Positions 1-5,229 of a stretch of 6,194 nucleotides of DNA are shown here, in pieces. The position numbers and the translations under genes are program-made. The notes beneath the pieces are model-generated. The model saw nothing but the letters and a program-made list of their open reading frames with translations, ran no database searches and had not been told where the DNA came from. The stretch lies in NCBI GenBank assembly GCA_001822655.1, contig MHRX01000032.1:4005-10198 (forward strand). Reading direction: 5' to 3'. The DNA comes from Candidatus Taylorbacteria bacterium RIFCSPLOWO2_01_FULL_45_15b (GTDB taxonomy: Bacteria > Patescibacteriota > Minisyncoccia > Phycocordibacterales > 01-FULL-45-15b). The stretch's first letter is position 1; each line of letters begins with the position of its first letter.

Positions 1-1
1 A

Positions 2-88
2 GTCGAGCGCGGATCAAAGGGACGGAGCGGCAGGATTGACCTGTCGAAAGCCGTTACCTTGACTTGTGGTATTGGCTTCGAGTTCTAG
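2..88 (+). CDS. C-terminal tail of an unidentified protein (partial, cut by the window edge)
   Basis: One plus-strand frame is open from the window edge to a TAG stop at 86-88, giving 28 residues that end in ...TCGIGFEF. The other two plus frames close at about 39 and 60. A strong terminator begins 23 bases after this stop and points the same way, so a plus-strand transcript clearly arrives from the left and this frame is the best candidate for its last gene. The residues alternate polar and hydrophobic near the end, as in a beta strand, but 28 residues are too few to name a family. An untranslated 3' end or a non-coding RNA remains possible. Confidence 0.4.
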   Translation, partial: VERGSKGRSGRIDLSKAVTLTCGIGFEF

Positions 89-111
89 CGGTTTCCTCGG
101 CTCTTATAGAT

Positions 112-156
112 AGCTCGTTAGCTTTCGCTTTGTGCGTTAGCGGACGGGCTTTTTTT
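112..156 (+). terminator. Rho-independent terminator of the gene entering from the left
   Basis: The arms at 112-128 and 134-150 pair over 17 positions, including G-U pairs and three mismatches, around the five-base loop TTTGT (129-133). A run of Ts follows at 150-156. The minus strand has no T-run after the hairpin, so it acts on plus-strand transcription only. Confidence 0.8.
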
Positions 157-267
157 ATGTCATCTTTTCAGAATCTCGTGTCCCGAGCGATTTTTGTGTA
201 CCGCGGCGGATAGGCTCTGCAAAGAGAGTCATCATTAAAGATTGATTTTGAAAAATTAAATTACAGG

Positions 268-744
268 CTATTTTTTAACACAGACGATAGCTGACTTAAG
301 TGATTGTGAAACGGTACCAACTGTGTCTGTGACAGCTTGTCTTATTTTAAGATATTCTGCGGGGCATTCACATCCGCTAAATGCACAAATGGCAGGTGCT
401 ATAGAGTCAATACCGGTTCGGCCTGGCGAACATTGGCCGACAGTAGAAAATGGGCTAAATACTTCTACACAGTATCCATAATGTACGCCCGAAATTGGTC
501 CGGGTGGCGGTATCGGTCCCGTGATTGCCGCGCTCAAACACTTTCCGCTAGACGCGATACAGAAGTCGCTTGCGTTTATTTTTGCCGCTTTCGTTTGATC
601 TGCACCCCCGACATTTATGGGTTCGGCGACATTATCATTTGGCGGCACTCCTCTTGGACCTGTCCACGCGAAGATATAGCCAATACCGATCGAGAGAATA
701 CCGGCGACTAGAAATGTTGTAATAAAGTTTCGTAAGATGTGCAT
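268..744 (-). CDS. Exported cysteine-rich protein with N-terminal membrane anchor and PINVG/QTK motif
   Basis: The 158-aa product starts with a short basic end and a hydrophobic helix (about residues 7-27), so it is exported and either anchored or cleaved. Directly after it come PPNDN (34-38), PINVG (42-46) and QTK (50-52). From general knowledge this PP-N-PINVG-QTK block recurs just outside the N-terminal helix of many parcubacterial surface proteins. The segment FCIASSGKCLSAA (61-73) also fits that group. A proline-rich stretch lies at 77-83. There are eight cysteines (62, 69, 92, 105, 120, 125, 127, 155), an even number that would suit disulfides outside the cell. It is short for this group, which often carries long repeat or beta-rich domains. 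It is transcribed away from the alkyltransferase gene. No good Shine-Dalgarno precedes the ATG at 744. No catalytic motif is seen and the function is unknown; a role on the cell surface is inference. Confidence 0.75.
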   Translation of the reverse strand: MHILRNFITTFLVAGILSIGIGYIFAWTGPRGVPPNDNVAEPINVGGADQTKAAKINASDFCIASSGKCLSAAITGPIPPPGPISGVHYGYCVEVFSPFSTVGQCSPGRTGIDSIAPAICAFSGCECPAEYLKIRQAVTDTVGTVSQSLKSAIVCVKK

Positions 745-788
745 GCCAATAAATTAAATGATAAAAGTTTTTTATTTTGTCATCATAC

Positions 789-794
789 ATTATA
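789..794 (-). promoter_or_regulatory. Candidate -10 box for the exported protein gene
   Basis: Reading the minus strand, a perfect TATAAT lies at 794-789, about 45 bases upstream of the ATG at 744. That would leave a leader of roughly 38 bases. No TTGACA-like -35 is found at 16-18 bases upstream, so this rests on the -10 alone. The same AT-rich patch reads TATACT on the plus strand (793-798), so it could also serve the rightward gene. Confidence 0.35.
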
Positions 795-901
795 TACTAG
801 ACTGAAGATGAATGAGTTCGTTTTCAGATGGGGAAAACCGCTTGGTTTTAGAAAGAAAGAGAGAGCCGGGGGGTCTTTTTTGGTGCGGGGCCTAAAACTT
901 A

Positions 902-1216
902 ATGCCGATGGTAAACTTAAAAAAAATAAAAAAAAATTTACGCACAAAAGATGCGTTTAGATCGCGTATTCTCGATGTCGTACGGGGAATCCCAAAAGGC
1001 GCGGTGCTAACCTATAAAGAAGTTGCGCGTCTCGCTGGAAATGAAAAAGCCGCTCGCGCGGTTGGCGCGGTTTTGCGTCGGAACTACAATAGTGAAATTC
1101 CGTGTCACAGGGTTATTAAGACTGACGGTACTTTTGGCGGTTACAATCGAGGGATTGAAAATAAGGCCGCAATTTTGAAAAAAGAGGGATACAGAGCCAC
1201 TGTGAACTCCTTGTAA
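902..1216 (+). CDS. Methylated-DNA--protein-cysteine methyltransferase, single-domain (MGMT/Ogt family)
   Basis: The 104-aa protein contains only the C-terminal DNA-binding and active-site domain of the O6-alkylguanine-DNA alkyltransferases. These transfer an alkyl group from O6 of guanine to their own cysteine in a one-time, suicidal repair. The key residues are present: the PCHRV acceptor site with Cys68, Tyr38 in LTYKEVA (base flipping), Arg52 in AARAVG (the arginine finger), Asn61, and Glu95 near the end. The acceptor is cysteine, not the tryptophan of alkyltransferase-like proteins, so real repair activity is expected. The N-terminal domain of Ada-C and Ogt is missing, as in other roughly 100-aa family members. 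The N-terminus is lysine-rich and encoded by A8 and A9 runs (919-936). ATG 902 or ATG 908 could be the start; neither has a clear ribosome binding site. The gene stands alone with a 58-bp gap to the next. The family is certain; the exact symbol (ogt or an atl-like name) is not. Confidence 0.9.
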   Translation: MPMVNLKKIKKNLRTKDAFRSRILDVVRGIPKGAVLTYKEVARLAGNEKAARAVGAVLRRNYNSEIPCHRVIKTDGTFGGYNRGIENKAAILKKEGYRATVNSL

Positions 1217-1274
1217 AAAGGCGCCCCGAACTCGTTTGTAGTATTATGCGGTATTAGTATTAGTTTTTTAAACC

Positions 1275-1496
1275 ATGGAACCACAAGCAGAATCTTCATC
1301 AAATACTTCGATTGGGATTGTTCTCGGGGTCATATTAGGAATTATTGTCGTTGTTCTCGTTCTTTTTGCTACGGGAGTTATTGGTGGAAATAAAGAACCC
1401 GCTGCGGAAAAAGAGGGCTATGAATTGAATATCGGTGTCGAAAAAAATGATTCGGGAGCCGACTCTGATAGCGGCACGAATGCGGAAAATCAGTAG
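1275..1496 (+). CDS. Small single-pass membrane protein, hypothetical
   Basis: I do not recognise a family. The 73-aa product has a polar, serine-rich N-terminus (1-11), one strongly hydrophobic and glycine-containing helix (about 13-37) and a soluble tail of some 35 residues rich in E, D, N, S and G, with a few lysines. The helix could be an uncleaved anchor with the acidic tail on one side of the membrane; charges flank it weakly, so the orientation is unclear. The gene starts at ATG 1275, which is the only sensible start, and a strong terminator follows five bases after the stop, which supports it being a real transcribed gene. Codon use looks like that of its neighbours. Confidence 0.6.
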   Translation: MEPQAESSSNTSIGIVLGVILGIIVVVLVLFATGVIGGNKEPAAEKEGYELNIGVEKNDSGADSDSGTNAENQ

Positions 1497-1500
1497 AAGC

Positions 1501-1537
1501 AACAAAAAACATCCTGCATTGCGGGATGTTTTTTGTT
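1501..1537. terminator. Long bidirectional rho-independent terminator
   Basis: Arms at 1501-1517 and 1521-1537 pair over 17 bases with a single G-U pair, around a three-base ATT loop. The left arm holds A6 and the right arm T6, so the hairpin has the required U-tract on either strand. The nearest gene that needs it is the small membrane protein, whose stop is at 1494-1496. No minus-strand gene reaches it from the right in this window. Confidence 0.85.
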
Positions 1538-1590
1538 GAAAATTTTTCGAGTGGCGCTTAGTAATTCACATTTTTGCGTGGTGGTAATAG

Positions 1591-1625
1591 ATACTAAATG
1601 CCATATACTACATACTAAATACTAA
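1591..1625 (+). repeat. Five-unit 7-bp tandem repeat (consensus ATACTAA) in the mscL leader
   Basis: Five consecutive heptads run ATACTAA (1591), ATGCCAT (1598, degenerate), ATACTAC (1605), ATACTAA (1612) and ATACTAA (1619). The array ends four bases before the mscL start codon, so it fills the place where a ribosome binding site would be. The repeat lacks G, except in the degenerate unit, and is therefore unlikely to fold or to pair with the anti-Shine-Dalgarno. It contains -10-like hexamers such as TATACT (1604-1609). Whether it is a promoter or operator array, an unstructured translation leader, or a replication-slippage product cannot be decided here. Confidence 0.75.
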
Positions 1626-1629
1626 TCTT

Positions 1630-2070
1630 ATGAAGAATTTTATTTCAGAGTTCAAAGAGTTTGCCGTAAAGGGAAGTGTCATTGATCTTGCCATTGGTAT
1701 CATAATTGGTACGGCGTTTAATAGGATTGTAACTTCTCTCGTCAATGATGTTCTTACGCCGCCCCTCGGACTACTTCTGAATAAGGTTGATTTTACTAAC
1801 CTCTATTGGAATCTCGGAGCGGGGACGTATGAGACTCTTGCCGAAGCCCAAAAGGCTGGAGCGCCGACTCTGAATTATGGAATTTTTATTAATTCAATCA
1901 TCTCGTTTGCGCTGACGGCGTTCGCTGTTTTTATTCTTGTGCGTTATATTAATCGGATGAAACGCCGCAATGAGGCGATTCCGGGGCCGACAAGAAAGAA
2001 ATGCCTCTATTGCGATACCGAGATAAGTCTTGTTGCGAAGCGTTGCCCCAATTGCACGTCAGAGCTATAA
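1630..2070 (+). CDS. mscL: Large-conductance mechanosensitive channel MscL with C-terminal zinc ribbon
   Basis: MscL forms a homopentameric pore that opens at high membrane tension and lets solutes escape during osmotic downshock. The 146-aa protein begins with the family's amphipathic helix (FISEFKEFAVKGSVIDLAIG) and pore-lining TM1 (about 15-45, with a glycine/alanine face and the conserved VND..TPPLG end). A periplasmic loop (about 50-80) and TM2 (about 83-105) follow, then the basic cluster RMKRR (109-113). In place of a plain helical C-terminal bundle it ends in a compact ribbon with C125-x2-C128 and C139-x2-C142, expected to bind zinc in the cytoplasm. From memory similar tails exist in other bacterial MscL proteins, so this is a variant and not a fusion unique to this genome. 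It is followed after six bases by the PAP2 gene and probably cotranscribed with it. No Shine-Dalgarno is seen; a heptad repeat abuts the start. Confidence 0.95.
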   Translation: MKNFISEFKEFAVKGSVIDLAIGIIIGTAFNRIVTSLVNDVLTPPLGLLLNKVDFTNLYWNLGAGTYETLAEAQKAGAPTLNYGIFINSIISFALTAFAVFILVRYINRMKRRNEAIPGPTRKKCLYCDTEISLVAKRCPNCTSEL

Positions 2071-2076
2071 CATTTT

Positions 2077-2775
2077 ATGACTAGAGTCCGCCGACACAAA
2101 GAAGAACTTGCCACACTGCTTATTGCAGGACTCGCCTTGTTTTTGTTTACTTCCGCACTAGTTTTGATGCGCGAGCCGATATTGATAAAACTCGATTCTG
2201 CTGTGCGTCTTTATCTCTCTTATTTTTTTGTTGGATCCGACGAGATGATCTATCTCGTGTCGCTGATTATCATTGTCGGGCTCTTTCTCGCGCTCACAGC
2301 CGCAATCGTGCATGAAATTCTCTTCCGGAGATCTTTTCTTTTTATGATTGTCTCTGCGGGGGCATTGGCCACAGGAATCGTTACGAAAAGCGCGTTGAAA
2401 GATTTTTTTGCCATTGATCGGCCACTCGGCGGCTTCGCTGTGTTTGAGGGTTATTCATTTCCAAGCGGCCATGCGACATACGCCGGAATTATCGCGATTC
2501 TCCTCGTTTCTTTTTGTGTCCACCGCTTTGCTAAATATAATGCCAAGATTTGCGCCGTGATTGTGTTTGTATCGGCGGTCTTTGTCTGTTTTAGCAGAAT
2601 AATTTTGTCGGCACATTGGTTTGCGGATGTGTGGGGCGGGTGTTTCCTCGGCGTTTTTATCTCGTCCGCGTGGCTCCTTATATTTGAATTTGAAGGTGAA
2701 GGAAAGAGGAAAAACAAATTGCTAAACTTTATGAGTCGTCCTGTTCGAGATTTCTTTGGACGACAAAGCAAATAA
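2077..2775 (+). CDS. PAP2-family membrane lipid phosphatase
   Basis: This 232-aa polytopic membrane protein carries the complete three-part PAP2 signature: KDFFAIDRP (K108, R115, P116; the KX6RP motif), PSGH (129-132) and SRIILSAHWFAD (S173, R174, H180, D184; the SRX5HX3D motif). The two histidines and the aspartate form the phospho-histidine and acid-base catalytic site, which faces the outer side of the membrane. Hydrophobic helices lie at about 13-31, 55-78, 87-104, 134-150, 157-173 and 186-204, the usual six. Likely substrates are phosphatidate, phosphatidylglycerophosphate or undecaprenyl pyrophosphate; the sequence does not say which. The C-terminus is basic and cytoplasmic. The start lies six bases after the mscL stop, so the two probably share a transcript, which suggests a common envelope role. 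The family is firm, the substrate open. Confidence 0.92.
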   Translation: MTRVRRHKEELATLLIAGLALFLFTSALVLMREPILIKLDSAVRLYLSYFFVGSDEMIYLVSLIIIVGLFLALTAAIVHEILFRRSFLFMIVSAGALATGIVTKSALKDFFAIDRPLGGFAVFEGYSFPSGHATYAGIIAILLVSFCVHRFAKYNAKICAVIVFVSAVFVCFSRIILSAHWFADVWGGCFLGVFISSAWLLIFEFEGEGKRKNKLLNFMSRPVRDFFGRQSK

Positions 2776-2780
2776 TTTGC
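2768..2780. repeat. Short dyad over the PAP2 gene stop codon
   Basis: GCAAATAATTTGC is a perfect inverted repeat of six bases around one central base. The stop codon TAA lies within it (2773-2775). As RNA it could fold with a three-base loop, but the stem is short and AT-rich and no T-run follows, so it is a poor terminator. It may be chance, a stability element or part of a binding site. Confidence 0.35.
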
Positions 2781-2849
2781 GTCAAGGATATTTTCGAATG
2801 GATTTGTTACGACAGGAGTGCTAGATTTACAGATAAAGATATTCTGATA

Positions 2850-2882
2850 GGGGCATTAGATTCTAATGCGGCTCTTAGCCCC
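2850..2882 (+). promoter_or_regulatory. Dyad / structured leader upstream of the sigma factor gene
   Basis: GCATTAGATTCTAATGC (2853-2869) is a perfect inverted repeat with eight-base arms around one central base, the geometry of a dimeric repressor operator. Next to it GGCT-CTT-AGCC (2870-2880) can form a small hairpin. Alternatively GGGGC (2850-2854) can pair with GCCCC (2878-2882) and enclose ATTAG/CTAAT, so two mutually exclusive RNA folds are possible. It sits about 80 bases before the sigma ATG in a 188-bp gap that has no convincing -35/-10 pair and no other gene. A role as operator or RNA leader is inference. Confidence 0.45.
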
Positions 2883-2963
2883 ACTTCCTGCCGTGACCGC
2901 CTAAAGACGAAAAATGCCCGAGAATGGTAGCGTAAGATAAAGGGTTTTTCAGCGTCGTCATCT

Positions 2964-3488
2964 ATGTCGAACAAACAGTCCCCAATAGAACAAGAATTCA
3001 TAAGTCTCTATGAGGAGCTTGCCGATCCTTTGTATCGACGGTTCGTGTTCAAGATTTCTCACGCTGAACGTTCCAAGGATCTTGTTCAGGAAACGTTTAC
3101 GAAGTGCTGGGAGTACATAAGCCAAGGTAAGGAGGTCAAAAATCTCAAGGCATTTATTTACAAGATCGCGAATAATCTTATTATTGATGAATATAGGAAG
3201 AAAAAATCAATTTCTCTGGATTTTTTGAGGGAGGGAGGGTTTGATGCGGTTGCTAAAGACGAAGATAATAGGATTGTTGAAAATGCAGAGCGCGAAAATG
3301 TGAGCAAAATAATTGACCGACTTCCCTCCAAATATCGCGATGTCGTAACAATGCGATATGTCGACGGACTTACTCCCGGCGAAATCGCGCGGGTAATTGG
3401 TGAAACGGAGAACACCGTTTCGGTGAGAATAAATCGAAGCATCAAAAAGATGCGTGACATTCTCCGCATTTATGGAAAACAAACTTGA
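2964..3488 (+). CDS. ECF-type (group 4) RNA polymerase sigma-70 factor
   Basis: The 174-aa protein has the two domains that define extracytoplasmic-function sigma factors. Region 2 (about 10-80) includes KDLVQETFTKCWEYI, where the core polymerase is bound, and AFIYKIANNLIIDEYRKKK, which melts and reads the -10 element. After an acidic linker (about 90-112) comes region 4 (about 113-165) with LPSKYRDVVTMRYVDGLTPGEIARVIGE and the recognition helix ENTVSVRINRSIKKMR, which reads the -35. Regions 1.1 and 3 are absent, and length and order are typical. The stop overlaps the start of the DUF5667 membrane protein gene by 17 bp, implying translational coupling, and that protein is the natural candidate for its regulator. 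No ECF-like autoregulatory promoter is found in the leader; a dyad at 2853-2869 may matter. The start at ATG 2964 fits the family's N-terminus, but no Shine-Dalgarno precedes it. Confidence 0.93.
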   Translation: MSNKQSPIEQEFISLYEELADPLYRRFVFKISHAERSKDLVQETFTKCWEYISQGKEVKNLKAFIYKIANNLIIDEYRKKKSISLDFLREGGFDAVAKDEDNRIVENAERENVSKIIDRLPSKYRDVVTMRYVDGLTPGEIARVIGETENTVSVRINRSIKKMRDILRIYGKQT

Positions 3489-4653
3489 ACAATTGAATGA
3501 AGAAATGAAGAATATAGCCCTTTCTCGCGAAGATAAAGATAAAATACGCGAGGGTATTTTCTCGTATATGGAGCGTCATCCTGTAAGAAATGAAATTCAA
3601 GTTCGTCGGCATAGCCGGAAAAGTATGATGGGATGGCTGTCGTCCGGTTATCCTTCGTTATTTAATCTAACACACACACGAACCATGGCATTGGCACTTA
3701 TAATCGTATTGTTTCTTGGCGGTGGCGTTTCATTTGCGGCTGATCGAGCTTTGCCGGGAGATATTTTGTATCCAGTAAAAACAGAGGTTAATGAAGAAGT
3801 GAGAAGCTGGGTTGCATTTGGCGCAAAAAGCGGAGCGGAACTTGAGGCAGATCTCGCGGAGGAGCGTCTTGAAGAGGCCGAAAAGCTTGCCTTGAAGGGA
3901 GAACTTGATGATGAAAAATCCACGGCGCTATTGGCGAAATTTATATTGCATGCAAATTCGGCAAAATCAAATCTAAAAAAACTTGAAGAAGAAAATAAAT
4001 CGAAGGCCGCGTACGAGGCGAGCGTACGGCACGAATCGTCTCTAGAGATTCACTCCGAGATTCTCGGCGGTCTTTTACGGGAGCACGAATCATTAAAAAA
4101 TTTAAAGACCGAGGTTGACGCATATGCAAATGATGCCGCGCTTGTGCGAGCTAAAGTGCAAGCCGCGGTCGTTATTGATAAAAAGGTGAATACGGATAGG
4201 GTTGCTCGGGGAATGGAAACTGCATCGGAAAACAAAATTGGCGAGGTGGAGCGTTACATTGAAAAACAAGCCAGTTTATCCGAAACGGCAAAAGTCGGCG
4301 CGAGCCTCCGCCTGGATGACGCTAAGGCGATTTACGCCGAGGGCGAGTTGAAACTCGAGTCTGGTGCATATGGCGAAGCCTACGTGCTTTTTCAGCAGGC
4401 AAAAGAAGAGGCCGAAGAGGCGAAACGTTCTCTCAAAACGAAAAAGAACTTGAACATAGATGCGGCGGGCAAGGTTGAAATAAATTCTGAAACCCGCGAC
4501 GAGGAAGTAAAAGCGGGTGGTCTTTCTGAAAGTGGAGCGACAACTTCAGCCGTTGGCAGGGGGGATTTGAGGCTTGAAGTCGAGAAGAATTCGGAAAGGG
4601 AGAATGGGAAGATTAGGAGCGAAGGAGAACTAAAAATCGATATTGACTTGTAA
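3472..4653 (+). CDS. DUF5667 membrane protein, probable sigma-factor regulator with long helical outer region
   Basis: The start is set at ATG 3472 (393 aa), seventeen bases inside the sigma gene; an upstream GTG at 3454 would add six residues. The order is a cytoplasmic segment of about 70 residues (NEEMKNIALSREDKDKIREGI..MERHPV, then basic RRHSRK), one membrane helix (about 71-90, TMALALIIVLFLGGGVSFAA), and the DUF5667 hallmark ALPGDILYPVK (93-103) just outside the membrane. A long charged region rich in A, E, K and L follows (about 105-330), predicted as helices or coiled coil, and then a polar tail (about 330-393) with alternating charges, ending in KIDIDL. There are no cysteines and no enzyme motif. 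Known family context places DUF5667 proteins beside ECF sigma factors, where the inner part may hold the sigma factor at the membrane. The classical zinc anti-sigma HxxxCxxC is absent, so an anti-sigma role is inferred from position and topology. The signal sensed is unknown. Gene overlap suggests equimolar production with sigma. Confidence 0.85.
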   Translation: MENKLEQLNEEMKNIALSREDKDKIREGIFSYMERHPVRNEIQVRRHSRKSMMGWLSSGYPSLFNLTHTRTMALALIIVLFLGGGVSFAADRALPGDILYPVKTEVNEEVRSWVAFGAKSGAELEADLAEERLEEAEKLALKGELDDEKSTALLAKFILHANSAKSNLKKLEEENKSKAAYEASVRHESSLEIHSEILGGLLREHESLKNLKTEVDAYANDAALVRAKVQAAVVIDKKVNTDRVARGMETASENKIGEVERYIEKQASLSETAKVGASLRLDDAKAIYAEGELKLESGAYGEAYVLFQQAKEEAEEAKRSLKTKKNLNIDAAGKVEINSETRDEEVKAGGLSESGATTSAVGRGDLRLEVEKNSERENGKIRSEGELKIDIDL

Positions 4654-4680
4654 AAGTATTGGCAATGCTGTAGAAAGAGG

Positions 4681-4701
4681 AACAGCCGCGAGGCTGTTTT
4701 T
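4681..4701 (+). terminator. Rho-independent terminator of the sigma/DUF5667 unit
   Basis: AACAGCC (4681-4687) and GGCTGTT (4692-4698) form a perfect seven-base stem around GCGA, followed by T5 with further Ts after one G. It starts 28 bases after the DUF5667 stop codon. Confidence 0.85.
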
Positions 4702-4719
4702 GTTTGTGTGAATTTTGAA

Positions 4720-4747
4720 TTGACATGTTGAGCAGATTCCATATTTT
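4720..4747 (+). promoter_or_regulatory. Candidate sigma-70 promoter for the four-helix membrane protein
   Basis: A perfect -35 box TTGACA lies at 4720-4725, with TATTTT (four of six matches) at 4742-4747, a spacing of 16. It sits right after the previous terminator and about 36 bases before the ATG at 4783, which is where a promoter is needed. The -10 is weak, so the exact pairing is uncertain. Confidence 0.5.
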
Positions 4748-4782
4748 GTAACACTCTGTCATCTTCATCGTCTAACTTGTAT

Positions 4783-5154
4783 ATGGGCTATCTATTAGGA
4801 ACAATACTTATAATAAGTTCTGTCCTTAAGCTTTCAGACTGGAAGCTTTTTCGGCGCATCGAGAATCATTTCCAGCCTCTACATCGCCACTATTCACATG
4901 CGTCTCTCTTTTTCAATCTGTCGGCTCTGATTTTCGGATTTCTTTTATTTCTTTTTCCGATAAGCGTTGTGCCGGCGTTCATTATCATAATGCTTTATGG
5001 GTATAAATTGGTCATTCTCATTATTCGTCAGAAGGCGGGACGCTCATGGCTTTTTTCTGCGCATAGCTCCCTCTTACCAATTTCATATGGAGCGGTTGCA
5101 ATGGCCGAGGAGGTAATAATCGTCGGCCTCTCGCTTTTTCTGATAATTGGTTGA
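4783..5154 (+). CDS. Four-helix membrane protein, possibly DoxX/MauE-like
   Basis: The start is taken at ATG 4783 (123 aa); a TTG at 4777 would add two residues. Hydrophobic helices lie at about 2-17, 41-59, 61-82 and 98-122. The first helix runs into VLKLSDWKLFRRIENHF (14-30), and an acidic pair AEE (108-110) stands at the head of the last helix. That layout, a helix ending in K-L-x-D followed by a loop and a late Glu in the last helix, recalls the DoxX/MauE superfamily of small quinone- or redox-linked membrane proteins. The cysteine-rich CGCFG loop of MauE is missing: there is no cysteine at all. The family call is therefore only a suggestion. The gene has its own likely promoter and is followed 75 bases later by folD in the same direction, with no terminator between, so they may be cotranscribed. 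The function is unknown. Confidence 0.7.
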   Translation: MGYLLGTILIISSVLKLSDWKLFRRIENHFQPLHRHYSHASLFFNLSALIFGFLLFLFPISVVPAFIIIMLYGYKLVILIIRQKAGRSWLFSAHSSLLPISYGAVAMAEEVIIVGLSLFLIIG

Positions 5155-5229
5155 TAATGATTAAGCTCGATGATCATTTATTGCGGTTATGAAATATGAG
5201 TAGATTCGTTTGTGTCGTATCTTCAAAAT

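Noticed and set aside
1..110. Structured RNA gene (tmRNA, RNase P or tRNA end) at the left edge
   Set aside because: No CCA end, T-arm consensus or RNase P core motif could be matched; a coding tail plus terminator fits better.
171..195. Second hairpin with Ts (AATCTCG / CGAGCGATT) after the first terminator
   Set aside because: The stem needs a two-base bulge and is short; the strong terminator at 112-156 already explains termination. The rest of 157-267 shows nothing I can name.
337..711. 124-aa plus-strand frame opposite the exported protein gene
   Set aside because: It is antisense to the frame with a clear export helix and the PINVG/QTK motif, and its own translation shows no domain.
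834..849. AAAACC-GCTT-GGTTTT hairpin between the divergent genes
   Set aside because: Six-base AT-rich stem without a T-run; probably chance. The rest of the 745-901 gap holds only the weak -10 candidate.
739..960. 73-aa plus-strand frame upstream of and overlapping the alkyltransferase gene as an independent gene
   Set aside because: Lysine/arginine-rich low-complexity translation, overlap with a certain gene and no family resemblance; kept only as a slippage question.
1242..1247. TATTAT as a -10 box for the small membrane protein gene
   Set aside because: No -35 or extended -10 TG at the right spacing.
2807..3001. 64-aa minus-strand frame in the leader of the sigma gene
   Set aside because: No family features, it overlaps the sigma gene start and covers the dyads; looks like chance.
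3158..3482. Minus-strand frames inside the sigma factor gene
   Set aside because: They are antisense shadows with S/I/F-rich composition; the plus frame has complete sigma regions 2 and 4.
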